DNA of 53,404 nt from Lentisphaeria bacterium. GTDB lineage: Bacteria > Verrucomicrobiota > Lentisphaeria > Victivallales > Victivallaceae. The notes under the pieces are model-generated. The model was not told the DNA's origin, ran no database searches, and saw only the letters and a list, made by a program, of their open reading frames with translations. Location: assembly GCA_017456285.1 (NCBI GenBank), contig JAFTJQ010000007.1:1-53404 (forward strand), written 5' to 3'. The position numbers and the translations under genes are program-made. This document shows positions 38,959 to 48,544 of the stretch, in pieces. Numbering within the stretch: position 1 is the stretch's first letter; each line of letters starts with the position of its first letter.

Positions 38959-41900
38959 TTACTGAATTTCAATTTCAAAACTGAAATTGTATTCACCTGC
39001 TTCAAGGCAGTATTCCGGCAATGTTGCAGGACCGCAGGAATTTGTTCCTAATCCACGTTGTGCCAAATCTATTGAGAGGTAAGTTGCTTCCTGCTCAACT
39101 AATTCACAAGGATGTTTTGCCGCAAAAATATCCTCAATTGAGTAGTGGCTTGCCCCGAACTCAAAAGGCTGGCTCAAGTAATTAATTATGATTGAATTGT
39201 TGCCGTTTGACAAAATTACTTTGTCCACATAGGTACGATTGCCGTTCTCCTGCGGAAGAATGTAGGGTTCAAACATCTCCTTGACGGTGGTGCTGTAACA
39301 GCCGTAGAATGCTCCGCGGTTACGGTCGATATAGTTTTCGTGAGGTCCTAATCCCCAATAAGTTACATTTTCAAAGCCGTTTGCTGTAATATTCATTACA
39401 CCGACTCTCGGCAGGCTCGGAAGAGTTTTGTCGTAGTTAATTGACTGTGAAACTTCGATTTTGCCGTCACCTGAAAGGATAATTTCCTGCAGGAAGTCAA
39501 TTTTTTGACCTGCTTCGTTGCTGTATTGGTAGGTTCTGGAAATTGCCGCACAACTATCAGAAATATTCAGAACTTTGACATCAATTAATTTTTCAGTAAG
39601 TCTGTCGAGTTGAGCCGCAAGCCACCAGCCCATAGCCTTTTTGTCCTGACCTGTCCAGCCTTTGATACCGTCATTATCGGTCGGGGCCCGGAAGGTGGTA
39701 AGTTTAGCTAAATCCTTGATAATTAAGTTATTAGCTTTGCTGATAGTTACTTTGCCGTCATTTTTGTCAAATTCGATGCAAATATCATTGCAACTTATTG
39801 AGTTATCGGTAGTTACAACTTTGGTTAAATCAATTTCATCATCGTTTTCAATAACTTCAAAATCATCGGTGATTTCAAATTGTTCACTTGCGATCACATG
39901 ATTTTCATCGCACCATGCCGGAGCATTGATATAACTGAAATAGAAGTTAATGTGGGCTCGTTCATTTTCTTTGATTGCCACAGTTGAGTAGTCAATTTCC
40001 ACTAATTGTGAAGTTCCTGCACCTGTATAGAGTTCCGGAAGTTCACCTGATTCAACAGCTTTGCCGTCAACGAGAAGTTCCCAAGTTCCTTTGATATTTT
40101 TAAGATCGCTGAAGTTAAAGTCGTTGTTTACATAGAATGTATTGCAGTCAATCATATCCACATTGACATGCTGGGCAACATGCTTAAATTCATACATTGC
40201 AGGGTGGGGGGTGCGATCAGGCCAAATTAAGCCATTACAGCAGAAGTCGAAGTCATGAATTTTTTCGCCGAAATCACCGCCGTATGCCCAGAATTTTTTG
40301 CCGTCGGCAGTCTCTTGTACAATTCCTTGGTCAACCCAGTCCCAGATAAATCCGCCCTGAAGTCCGTGAACGCTCTTAAAGGCATCCCAATAATCCGCCA
40401 AAGAACCATTACTATTGCCCATAGCGTGGTTGTATTCGCATAGAATGACGGGGCGGTCAGTGATTTTGCTTTGAGCAATTTCAATGATTTGCTGGATCGG
40501 CGGATACATGCGATTGACAGTAGCATTAATTTCGTGGTTGCCGTAGCGTTTGAAGTTAAATGGTGATTGACTCCAAAATTCGTGGCACTCTCCCTCGTTG
40601 TGGATGATTCGGGATTTGTCGAGTTTCAAAATTGCATCAATTGCCGCCATGTGGTTGTCGCCGAAGCCGGTTTCATTACAGGTTGACCATTCGATGATAG
40701 AAACGTGGCTTCTGGTACGGAGAACCATTCGCTCGTTGCGGTCAACGAAAGCCTTTTTGAAGCGGCTGTCACGGCAGATACTTGAGTAGTTTGCGTGGGC
40801 TTCGACATTTGCTTCGTCGATGAGATAAATACCGTATTCATCGCAGAGATCGTACCATTTAATATCCTGCGGATAGTGGCAGTTGCGAACCGCATTGAAG
40901 TTGAATTTTTTAAGGAGTTTAATATCTTCCAACATCGTTTCAAGAGATACGGTTTTGCAACTATATTGGTCGTGTTCATGGCGGTTTACACCACGGATGA
41001 GTACGGCTTCCCCATTAATGAGAAGTTCCTGATTTTTGATAACCAAGTTGCGGAACCCGACTTTAAGTGCTTTTGCTTCAATCAAATTCTGCTCATGGTC
41101 AAAAAGTTCGACAGTTAATTTGTACAAATAAGGAGATTCGCTTGACCATGGATTGATATTGGCAATTCTTTTTTGAGTTTTTGCAGTGTACTGCTGTTCA
41201 CGGTATGAGTGGCTGATTTTAGCAGTTTCAGCGTAAACTACATTGTTGTCAGCATCGGTGAGATTGTATTTGACATAGAATGGATTTTGCGGACCGCGAT
41301 TTCCCCAAATTACATCGCCTTTGAAGTTCCATGCTATGCCGAGATTGGTTTCAATATCCAAAATACCCTCACGAGTATTGAGGTCAAAGTCGCCATTGGC
41401 AAAAATATCATTGATATAGCCGCCTTTATTAGTTGAATACAAATAGCAATCACGGTAGATACCGGCATTCCACCACTGGTCTTGGTCTTCAATATAACTT
41501 GCATCTGACCAGCGGATAACTTTGCAAATAAGCTCATTTGCACCGGTTTCGACATAATTTGTCAAGTCAAATTCAGCAGGGAGGCGAGTGTCTTTGCTTA
41601 AGCCGACAAATGAGCCGTTGCAATAGACTTCGAGAACGCTTTCCGCTCCGCCGATGTGAAGCACAATTCGACGATCCTGCCATGATTCGGGGATTTCTAA
41701 ATTGGTTTTGTAAATGCCGGTCGGATTTTCAGTCGGCACAATCGGCGGATTATTGTCAAAAGGCATGACCAAATTGGTATAAATCGGTTTGTCTTTGAAG
41801 CCTTGAAGCGTCCAAACGCCCGGTACTTTGATTTTGTCCCATTCTCTATTTGAATAGTCGTCGTCTGGATGGTCAAGCAAAATAAAGTCCCAAGTGCCGT

Positions 41901-42057
41901 TGATGCCCTTAAAATAAGGTGATTTGGTGCGGTCAAATGATAAGGCATTCTCCGCAGTATCAAATGTCATAAGTTCGGCAGCCATCGGCAGGCGGTTAAT
42001 TTCAATTAATTCAGGAAGTTCCCAAAAGTTTTTTGAGACATTATTTTTTTTGTTCAT
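38959..42057 (-). CDS. lacZ: Beta-galactosidase, GH2 family (LacZ type)
   Basis: The 1032-residue protein has the complete LacZ layout without signal peptide, so it is cytosolic. The jelly-roll domain carries KVPGVWTLQGFKDKPIYTN (near 75-95), the immunoglobulin-like domain follows, then the barrel with LIRGVNRHEHDQYS. The acid/base motif is EWSTCNETGFGDN (near residue 460; most LacZ proteins have GNESG). The nucleophile is in ILCEYNHAMGNSNG (near residue 540), and GGFIWDWVDQGIV also fits. The C-terminal small-chain domain begins near residue 750 and ends with LPEYCLEAGEYNF. It hydrolyses terminal beta-galactosides. AAGGAG lies before the ATG. Confidence 0.93.
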   Translation of the reverse strand: MNKKNNVSKNFWELPELIEINRLPMAAELMTFDTAENALSFDRTKSPYFKGINGTWDFILLDHPDDDYSNREWDKIKVPGVWTLQGFKDKPIYTNLVMPFDNNPPIVPTENPTGIYKTNLEIPESWQDRRIVLHIGGAESVLEVYCNGSFVGLSKDTRLPAEFDLTNYVETGANELICKVIRWSDASYIEDQDQWWNAGIYRDCYLYSTNKGGYINDIFANGDFDLNTREGILDIETNLGIAWNFKGDVIWGNRGPQNPFYVKYNLTDADNNVVYAETAKISHSYREQQYTAKTQKRIANINPWSSESPYLYKLTVELFDHEQNLIEAKALKVGFRNLVIKNQELLINGEAVLIRGVNRHEHDQYSCKTVSLETMLEDIKLLKKFNFNAVRNCHYPQDIKWYDLCDEYGIYLIDEANVEAHANYSSICRDSRFKKAFVDRNERMVLRTRSHVSIIEWSTCNETGFGDNHMAAIDAILKLDKSRIIHNEGECHEFWSQSPFNFKRYGNHEINATVNRMYPPIQQIIEIAQSKITDRPVILCEYNHAMGNSNGSLADYWDAFKSVHGLQGGFIWDWVDQGIVQETADGKKFWAYGGDFGEKIHDFDFCCNGLIWPDRTPHPAMYEFKHVAQHVNVDMIDCNTFYVNNDFNFSDLKNIKGTWELLVDGKAVESGELPELYTGAGTSQLVEIDYSTVAIKENERAHINFYFSYINAPAWCDENHVIASEQFEITDDFEVIENDDEIDLTKVVTTDNSISCNDICIEFDKNDGKVTISKANNLIIKDLAKLTTFRAPTDNDGIKGWTGQDKKAMGWWLAAQLDRLTEKLIDVKVLNISDSCAAISRTYQYSNEAGQKIDFLQEIILSGDGKIEVSQSINYDKTLPSLPRVGVMNITANGFENVTYWGLGPHENYIDRNRGAFYGCYSTTVKEMFEPYILPQENGNRTYVDKVILSNGNNSIIINYLSQPFEFGASHYSIEDIFAAKHPCELVEQEATYLSIDLAQRGLGTNSCGPATLPEYCLEAGEYNFSFEIEIQ

Positions 42058-42102
42058 AGCAAACTCCTTGATTTTTAGGTTAAAATTTATTAGTTTTAAT
42101 AT

Positions 42103-42130
42103 AATTTATCATAAATAAGCAGCTTGTCAA
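42103..42130 (-). promoter_or_regulatory. Promoter of lacZ
   Basis: On the minus strand TTGACA (42130-42125), a 16 bp spacer ending TATGA, and TAAATT (42108-42103). Confidence 0.75.
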
Positions 42131-42240
42131 TATCAAAATTATATAAAAATTGAGAAAAAAGATGTCAAATTTGGGAAAATAAATTTTCGCTATCAGCGGA
42201 GTTTCCCCCTAATATCAAGCTGAAAAATTAAGAAAAATTA

Positions 42241-42545
42241 TGGACATGACGGAGGTATGGACGCATGGAGTTGCCGTCTAAAGGTCATGACGGCGTTGGT
42301 CGCTGCTGTCATTCTGGATTCTTCGCTACGCTCTGAATGACGGTGGTTTGTCTTTGCCTCCGTGGCACAATATATAGCCGTCATGCAGAGGAGCGAAAGC
42401 GACGAAGCATCCAGTCTACGAGCCGTCAGGCTCGCACTTCGTCGCTCCAAAAGAGCGACACCTACCATAATTCATAATTCTTAATTCTGCATTCTTAATT
42501 GTGTGCTGGATTCTTCGCTACGCTCTGAATGACGAGTTTGGAAAT
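42241..42545. repeat. Mosaic dispersed repeat, copies at 42.3 and 42.5 kb
   Basis: A motif related to 38732 and 53186 (42266-42300) is followed by two copies of the CTGGATTCTTCGC-TA core (42314-42342 and 42506-42542). The longer block shared with 148-280 lies between them, here with nested stems AGCGACGAAG/CTTCGTCGCT (42398-42446) and GAGCC/GGCTC (42420-42433). AATTC/TTAATT simple sequence lies between block and second core. Confidence 0.75.
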
Positions 42546-42628
42546 ACTCTGACAAATGCGAAAATGTGATATTTTCTATATCCGCAGCTTAAACCATCAA
42601 CCTTTTTATTTTATTACACAAGCGGTAG

Positions 42629-42958
42629 TTAGAAGTGTTGGATCATCAGCATATAAGCAATTGTCCCTCCGCAGATGGAGAGTAAGGGATTTTTGCGGAT
42701 ATTATGCAGAACGATAACTATTACCGAAGCAATTACCGAGGCACTCACTTCGCTCAATGAATTTAATTCAACATCCTTGAAGCAATAGACCACCAGCATG
42801 GCAATCGCCGCAGGCGAAATCACCCGTCCCAAATACTCCACCGTCGCAGGAACTTTATCCGACTTGGCAAAAACAATGAATGGGCATAGCCGCAGCAAAT
42901 AACTGACGACTGCCATAATTGCAACCATGGCAATCAAATGCAAATTATCAGCACTCAT
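42629..42958 (-). CDS. azlD: AzlD-family subunit of a branched-chain amino acid exporter
   Basis: The small hydrophobic protein (about 109 residues from the ATG at 42958) has the AzlD pattern: VAIMAVVSYLLRLCPFIVF near the start, then LGRVISPAAIAMLVVYCF. AzlD works with AzlC, which precedes it. I chose this start because GGGGAGAA lies eight bases upstream and it overlaps the azlC stop by eleven bases; a longer frame would extend into azlC. Confidence 0.85.
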   Translation of the reverse strand: MSADNLHLIAMVAIMAVVSYLLRLCPFIVFAKSDKVPATVEYLGRVISPAAIAMLVVYCFKDVELNSLSEVSASVIASVIVIVLHNIRKNPLLSICGGTIAYMLMIQHF

Positions 42959-43664
42959 TATCTGCTTTCTCCCCTTTTTGTTCAATTTTTTTACGGAAAA
43001 TCAACAGCCCCCCGATGAAAAACAGCATTGCAGGAATCAGCATATTCGCCGCCCCGAAAATCGCTAATGATACAACTGTGGCAATCAAGCCGATACAAAT
43101 CGGTTTGCGATTATTTTTATCCCAACTTTGTTCAATCAAAATCACCAGAAAAAGTGCGGTCATTGCAAACTCAATTCCTTTAGCATTGAACTCCAGACAA
43201 CTTCCCGCTATCGCCCCTGCGGTACTGCCGATTATCCAATAAAGGTGGTCAAAAAATCCAATAAAAAACATAAAATTTTCCCTCGGAATATCTTCGCTTC
43301 GGTCGTCCTGAACCTCAAGTGCATAGGCTTCATCCGCCAAGCAAAAAATCATATAACTTTTTTTGAAAAAACCGATATTCTGAAAAGGCTTAAGCAGAGA
43401 CAATCCGTACATCGCATAGCGGATATTGATAATCATTGACAGCAGTGCCGTCTCCGCAAGAGAAATTCTTTCGCTCAACATCGCCACCGCCGCAAACTGC
43501 AAACTCCCCGATAGAATCGTCAGACTCATAAAAAATGCCCAAATCGGGTGAAAACCCGCTTTATTAAGCAAAATACCGAATGCCGCCCCCATAGTCGTAT
43601 AACCCATAAGTACCGGAATGGTTTGGATAAACGCACACTTGATTGTTTTTAATTTGATATTCAT
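42948..43664 (-). CDS. azlC: AzlC-family branched-chain amino acid permease subunit
   Basis: The 238-residue membrane protein is the large subunit of the AzlCD system. Near the N-terminus IPVLMGYTTMGAAFGILLNK and then ILSGSLQFAAVAMLS match the family's two conserved segments, and IINIRYAMYGLSL (near residue 82) is its central signature. Related systems export branched-chain amino acids or analogues. It lies 15 bases after rsmE and overlaps azlD. Confidence 0.85.
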   Translation of the reverse strand: MNIKLKTIKCAFIQTIPVLMGYTTMGAAFGILLNKAGFHPIWAFFMSLTILSGSLQFAAVAMLSERISLAETALLSMIINIRYAMYGLSLLKPFQNIGFFKKSYMIFCLADEAYALEVQDDRSEDIPRENFMFFIGFFDHLYWIIGSTAGAIAGSCLEFNAKGIEFAMTALFLVILIEQSWDKNNRKPICIGLIATVVSLAIFGAANMLIPAMLFFIGGLLIFRKKIEQKGEKADNEC

Positions 43665-43679
43665 CGCTTCGCCACTCGT

Positions 43680-44405
43680 CTACCGCAAAAATCTCCCTGC
43701 CAGAGCGGTAAAAGCAAATTCCGTCCGCAAAATCCGTCTGCCTAAACTCAATTGCTTCGCCCCTGCCTCCTTGAGCATGTTTACTTCGTAATCGGTAAAG
43801 CCGCCCTCTGGCCCCATAAAAAGTACACTTTCTCGCTCCTCATCGATGAATTTACTAAAATTCTCCTCCTTGTCAGGATGTGCCAAAAGCAACTGCGAAT
43901 TTTCCGCCAATCGGGGCAGAATATTACTCAAAAAATCCTTGAAGTATCGACAAAATTCAATCTCAATCTCACAGGTATCAACACACTGCTCTAACGCCAG
44001 AAGCTGTTCATAAGCAAGGCTTTCTGATTGCAAAACCGATGAATCCCAGTAGCTTTTTTCTACTTTGAAACAACCGATGAAAATAATTTTTTTCACTCCG
44101 ACACTGATTGCACTATGAATGATTTTTTTGACGGTATTAGGTCGTTGCATGGCAATAACCAGAGTTAACGGCAATTTCGGCGGTGCCTCATTATCGAGTT
44201 GAGTCCGCATGATGATTTCATTCTCGCCGATTTCCAAAACTTCTGCCGTACCGATTTTGCCATTAAGCAAGCCTGCCTGACAAACTTTACCCACCTTGAC
44301 CTTCAAAACTTTGTGCAAGTGAGTCAATCGTCTGTCATCGCAAATTTTTATTAAGTTATCGCTTCCGCTGATAAAATCTTCAGCAAAAATCATCATCATA
44401 TTCAT
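43680..44405 (-). CDS. rsmE: 16S rRNA (uracil1498-N3)-methyltransferase
   Basis: RsmE methylates U1498 of 16S rRNA. The 241-residue protein has an N-terminal PUA-like part (DDRRLTHLHKVLKVKVGKVC) and a SPOUT knot at the end. FMGPEGGFTDYEVNMLKEAG and LSLGRRILRTEFAFTAL are the family's most conserved stretches and contain the SAM-binding knot. I start at the ATG giving MNMMMIFAED, with GAAGGAT about ten bases before; a TTG six codons upstream would cover that site. It is first in an rsmE-azlC-azlD operon, an unusual pairing of an rRNA modifier with an amino acid exporter. Confidence 0.9.
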   Translation of the reverse strand: MNMMMIFAEDFISGSDNLIKICDDRRLTHLHKVLKVKVGKVCQAGLLNGKIGTAEVLEIGENEIIMRTQLDNEAPPKLPLTLVIAMQRPNTVKKIIHSAISVGVKKIIFIGCFKVEKSYWDSSVLQSESLAYEQLLALEQCVDTCEIEIEFCRYFKDFLSNILPRLAENSQLLLAHPDKEENFSKFIDEERESVLFMGPEGGFTDYEVNMLKEAGAKQLSLGRRILRTEFAFTALAGRFLR

Positions 44406-44438
44406 TTCTAAATCATCCTTCAAAAATTTTATCTAATT

Positions 44439-44466
44439 AATATACCATAATTTCTGATTTTTTCAA
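44439..44466 (-). promoter_or_regulatory. Promoter of rsmE-azlCD
   Basis: On the minus strand TTGAAA (44466-44461), a 16 bp spacer ending TATGG, and TATATT (44444-44439). Confidence 0.75.
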
Positions 44467-44607
44467 GAAGTTATCCGTATCAAATCCAAGTTTACTCTAT
44501 AATGATTACTTGTCTTTGTGTTTATAAATAATTGCCTGAAAGAAAAAATTTAATTTTGTACCAATCTGATATTTAATGATTTTTTGCACAAAAAAATAAA
44601 AAATATA

Positions 44608-44636
44608 TTGAAAAAACAACAAATCTGTGGTATATT
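44608..44636 (+). promoter_or_regulatory. Promoter of the EIIA-antiporter operon
   Basis: TTGAAA (44608-44613), a 17 bp spacer ending CTGTGG, and TATATT (44631-44636). Confidence 0.75.
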
Positions 44637-44676
44637 ATAAGCGAGTTATTTTCTTACCTAATATGGAGTTATGTAA

Positions 44677-45144
44677 ATGGAACGGGTATTGAATTTAAAA
44701 TTGGCATCAATTTTGGCTTTGCCGCGAGTTGTCGTGCTGGAGAGTGCCTCAAAAAGAGAGGTGCTTGATATCCTTATTGACAAACTTGCAGAGACCGATT
44801 TTGTGAAATCAAAAGCAGATTTGCAAGCAGGAATTTATGAGCGTGAGGAACTTATGAGCACCGGAATCGGCTTAAATTTAGGGATTCCCCATGTCCGAAT
44901 GAAATCGATTAAAGATTTGGTATTAGCGGTTGCTTTGGTTAAAAACGGGGTCGATGATTACGAATCTCTGGATTCAAGCAAGGTAAAACTGATTTTTATG
45001 ATCGTTGCGAGAGATGATCAGCATGCGGCACACTTGAAGTTACTCTCTCATTTGAGCAATAACTTAAAAGCCGATGAGGTGCGTGAAACCTTGCTCAATG
45101 CTGAAAATGCCGCCGAATTATACGCCTATTTAGGAGGGAAATAA
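44677..45144 (+). CDS. PTS EIIA-like (PtsN-type) domain protein
   Basis: The 155-residue protein is another free EIIA domain, with the histidine in GIGLNLGIPHVRMKS (His72) and the same C-terminal pattern as the protein at 27517. EREELMSTG before the active site is also typical. It overlaps no gene but carries the AGGAGGG ribosome site of the following antiporter inside its last codons. The fixed pairing suggests that its phosphorylation state controls the transporter. No phosphotransferase partner is present in the window. Confidence 0.85.
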   Translation: MERVLNLKLASILALPRVVVLESASKREVLDILIDKLAETDFVKSKADLQAGIYEREELMSTGIGLNLGIPHVRMKSIKDLVLAVALVKNGVDDYESLDSSKVKLIFMIVARDDQHAAHLKLLSHLSNNLKADEVRETLLNAENAAELYAYLGGK

Positions 45145-45148
45145 TATC

Positions 45149-46810
45149 ATGTTTGACACCAATATTCTCATGGTTGTCGGAATTACCATTCTGGGCGGCA
45201 TGCTCGGCGGCGTAATTTGTCAAAAACTAAAAATTCCTCAAGTCGTCGGCAATATCATTGTGGGGTTGATTTTAGGCGGAAGCTGTTTAAATATCATCAC
45301 CCTCGAAGATGTCGCGAATTTGAAAGTGATTAACTTTTTCGCCCTCGGAGTCATCGGCTTTCTGGTCGGCGGCGAATTAAAAATTGAAACATTCAGAAAA
45401 TATGCCAAACAATTTATAACGATATTGATTTTTGAAGGCATGGCAGGATTTATTTTTGTCGCCTTAAGTTCCTTTCTCATCATCTATTTAATCACTCAAA
45501 ACTTGATTGTTTCAATCGCCGTCGGACTGGTTTTCGGCGCAATCGCTTCTGCAACTGACCCTGCCTCCACTATCGATGTCCTCTGGGAATATCGTGCCAA
45601 AGGAGTAATGACCACAGCAATTATCGCAATTATCGCACTTGACGACGCTCTGGCAATGACTCTCTACGGCATAAGCAGCGGAATTATGCAAATTATGGTC
45701 GGGGGCGGCGGTTCAAACTCCATTATGCAGGAGATGTACCATGTAATTGTGCATCTATTCGGCTCGCTGCTTTTGGGAGGAGTTTGTGCCGGAGTACTGA
45801 TGTTGTTTTTCCGTTTTGTTGCGCAAGTTGAAAAAGCGGTTGCCCTGTCGCTCGGCATTGTTCTGCTTGGTATCGGCTTGGCAATCAAACTTGATTTGGA
45901 TGTTATCCTTGCCTCAATGGCAATCGGCTTCGGAGTGGCGAATCTGCTTCCCCGAAGAAGCGAACACATTTTCAAATTAATGCGTAATATCTCAATTGCC
46001 ATTTACATTCTTTTCTTTGTCCTTGTCGGGGCTAAATTGTCGCTCGGAGCGATGCCGATTTGGCTGTGGGGAATTGTTTTGTGCTACGTTTTTTTCCGCA
46101 ACTTCGGCAAAGTTATAGGTTCATACTACGGAGCAAAAGTGGTTAACTCTCCCGACGTCATCCGCAAGTACCTCGGCACCGGAATTTTCGCTCAAGGCGG
46201 TGTGGCTATCGGTTTAGCAATCGTCGCAGGCGAAAAACTTAATGGGATACAAATTACTCCCAATTTGAATATGGGTGACATGGTCGTTTATGTAGTTACA
46301 ACAACGACACTTATTCTGCAAATTATGGGACCCAACATGGTCAAATTCTCGATAAAAAAAGCCAATGAAGCAGGCAAAAATATCACTGAAGAAGACATTA
46401 TGGAAAAAATGTTAGTTCAGGATGTTTTAGATCAGGAATTAATCGTCGTGGAAAACCGCACTCCTTTAATCAAAGCAGTCAAATATTTTACCGAAAACGA
46501 TGTACTTTTTTACCCGGTTGTGGATAGAGAAAAAAATATTTGCGGTATTCTGACATTTGAATCTCTCAAGGATGTTTTAAGCGATCGTGATTCATGGCAG
46601 TGGCTTCTGGTTGCTGATGTGATGCTTCCTCTGCACGATTTGGCAACTCCGGAGGAATCGCTCAAGGCTGTATATGAAAAAATGCTTCAACTTAAAATCG
46701 ACCAAATTCCGATTGTTGATGTGGAGACTCATAAACGGGCTTTGGGCATCCTTGACATCCGCAATATCCGTCAAAAAGTCCACACAGAACTCCTGAAAAG
46801 AGTTGCTTAA
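45149..46810 (+). CDS. Cation/proton antiporter with C-terminal CBS pair
   Basis: The 553-residue protein has about 12 membrane helices in the first 390 residues, with GQ/GG-rich segments and the motif GAIASATDPASTIDVLWE (near residue 130), a hallmark of sodium/proton exchangers of the CPA superfamily. IIAIIALDDALAM contains the aspartate pair expected at the ion site. From residue 415 on a CBS pair follows: LIVVENRTPLIKAVKYFTEN and later VMLPLHDLATPEESLKAV. CBS domains usually bind adenosine nucleotides and gate transport. It is preceded by an EIIA gene four bases upstream. Confidence 0.88.
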   Translation: MFDTNILMVVGITILGGMLGGVICQKLKIPQVVGNIIVGLILGGSCLNIITLEDVANLKVINFFALGVIGFLVGGELKIETFRKYAKQFITILIFEGMAGFIFVALSSFLIIYLITQNLIVSIAVGLVFGAIASATDPASTIDVLWEYRAKGVMTTAIIAIIALDDALAMTLYGISSGIMQIMVGGGGSNSIMQEMYHVIVHLFGSLLLGGVCAGVLMLFFRFVAQVEKAVALSLGIVLLGIGLAIKLDLDVILASMAIGFGVANLLPRRSEHIFKLMRNISIAIYILFFVLVGAKLSLGAMPIWLWGIVLCYVFFRNFGKVIGSYYGAKVVNSPDVIRKYLGTGIFAQGGVAIGLAIVAGEKLNGIQITPNLNMGDMVVYVVTTTTLILQIMGPNMVKFSIKKANEAGKNITEEDIMEKMLVQDVLDQELIVVENRTPLIKAVKYFTENDVLFYPVVDREKNICGILTFESLKDVLSDRDSWQWLLVADVMLPLHDLATPEESLKAVYEKMLQLKIDQIPIVDVETHKRALGILDIRNIRQKVHTELLKRVA

Positions 46811-46854
46811 GTCAAGTTAGATAAAAAAATATCGTGAAAAATACAACTCATTTC

Positions 46855-46882
46855 TTGTAAAATCTCACTTTGGGTGTAAATT
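46855..46882 (+). promoter_or_regulatory. Promoter of the serA gene group
   Basis: TTGTAA (46855-46860), a 16 bp spacer ending GGGTG, and TAAATT (46877-46882). Confidence 0.55.
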
Positions 46883-46939
46883 ATATAATATATATTTTTT
46901 TGTTATTAATAATGTAAATTTATTTTATGGAGGTTAAAA

Positions 46940-48520
46940 ATGCCGAAAGTCTTAATTCCGACTAAATTAGACAAAGCTGCAGCCCAGCTTTTGAAAGACA
47001 ACAATTACGAAGTAGTTCAGGACGCCGCCACTCCGTTGGCAGAGTTGTGCCAAGCTCACAGCGATGCACAGGTGTTGATCGTCCGCAGTGAAGCAGTTAC
47101 TGCTGAAATTATTGACATGCTGCCGAAATTGGCGTTGGTTGTCCGTGCAGGTGCAGGATTCAATACCATTGACATCAAGTATGCTCGCAAACGCAATGTC
47201 GATGTAATGAATACTCCGGGTGCTAACTCAAACGGAGTTGCCGAAGAAGTTATCGCTCTCATCCTCGCAGGTTTCCGCAAAGTTGTTCCTGCTGATATTT
47301 CTACTCGCAAAGGCGATTGGGAAAAATCTAAATTCATGGGCCGTGAACTTACCAATAAAACTGTCGGTATTTTAGGTTTAGGTCATATCGGACAGCTTTT
47401 GGTCAAGCGTTTGGCTGGTTTTGAAGTCAAAGTTCTCGGATTTGACCCGGTTATGTCAGAAGCGATGGCAGAGAAAATCGGCGTCGAACTTTGCAGTGTT
47501 GAGAAAATTTTTGCTGAATCAGACATCATCTCATTGCACATTCCTGAAAATAATGAAACCCGCGGCATGGTCAATTCAAAATTGCTCGGCATGATGAAAG
47601 ACGGTGCAATGCTGGTCAACTGTGCTCGTGCAGGTATCATCAATGAAGATGATTTACGTGCCGCTAAAGCAGAAAAGAACTTGATTTTCTGTAACGACGT
47701 TTATCCGAAAGACGCAGCAGGTGAGAAAAGTGTTGCCGATATTGCTGACGTTATGCTTCCGCACTTGGGTGCAAATACCTTTGAGGCAAACTACACTGCG
47801 GCAATCCGTTCTGCAGAACAGACCATTGCATACTTCGAGCATGGCATTACCTCTGCAGTGGTAAATAAAGCTCTTCCCGACGGACTTGATGCTAAATATC
47901 AGCAGCTTGCTTATGTTCTTACCTCTTTGGGCAAATCATATTTGCAGAACAACAAAGTTGTCCGAGTTGAAACCAGTTTCTACGGCGAACTTGCTGCTTT
48001 TGCTAAATGGATGACACCGCCGATTGCTGCTGCTTTGGCAGGTGATTCTGCGGCGGATTTCGCTTCAGGTGACGCTAAAGCCGTATTCGAGGAAAACGGT
48101 ATCGAACTCGTCAATCGTGAAGTCGATAATGACAAAAAGTACGGTCAGTCAATGACTATTGACTTAATCGGTGCCGACGGCGACCAGATTGCTAAAGTCA
48201 GCGTCCGCGGAACTATCACTGAAAATACCGTAATCATCTCTCGTGTCAATGATTATGAGCATATCTACTTAGACCCCAATGGTCAGCACCTCTTTGTCGA
48301 GTATCAGGACACTCCGGGTGTGCTTGCTAAAATTACTACCATCCTCGGCAATGCGGATATTAATATCGTCAATATCCGGGCTCCGCAGGATTTGAAAAAC
48401 GGCACTTCATTGACCGTTGTTACTGCAAATAAAGCAATTTCTGATGATATTGTTGCTGAAGTAAAAAAAGCAACCAATGCAAGCAAAGCTTTTGCTTACA
48501 ACTACACTCAACAACTTTAA
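46940..48520 (+). CDS. serA: D-3-phosphoglycerate dehydrogenase
   Basis: SerA oxidises 3-phosphoglycerate in the first step of serine synthesis. The 526-residue protein is the long form. The substrate and Rossmann domains contain VVRAGAGFNTIDIKYA, the dinucleotide turn VGILGLGHIGQLLV (near 144) and LVNCARAGIINEDDL. An intervening domain (about 305-440) follows. The C-terminal ACT domain starts near 450, FVEYQDTPGVLAKITTILGN, and may sense serine. ATGGAGG lies before the start. Aconitase follows after 24 bases. Confidence 0.95.
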   Translation: MPKVLIPTKLDKAAAQLLKDNNYEVVQDAATPLAELCQAHSDAQVLIVRSEAVTAEIIDMLPKLALVVRAGAGFNTIDIKYARKRNVDVMNTPGANSNGVAEEVIALILAGFRKVVPADISTRKGDWEKSKFMGRELTNKTVGILGLGHIGQLLVKRLAGFEVKVLGFDPVMSEAMAEKIGVELCSVEKIFAESDIISLHIPENNETRGMVNSKLLGMMKDGAMLVNCARAGIINEDDLRAAKAEKNLIFCNDVYPKDAAGEKSVADIADVMLPHLGANTFEANYTAAIRSAEQTIAYFEHGITSAVVNKALPDGLDAKYQQLAYVLTSLGKSYLQNNKVVRVETSFYGELAAFAKWMTPPIAAALAGDSAADFASGDAKAVFEENGIELVNREVDNDKKYGQSMTIDLIGADGDQIAKVSVRGTITENTVIISRVNDYEHIYLDPNGQHLFVEYQDTPGVLAKITTILGNADINIVNIRAPQDLKNGTSLTVVTANKAISDDIVAEVKKATNASKAFAYNYTQQL

Positions 48521-48544
48521 GCGTGATAGAAAGCAGGTTGAATA

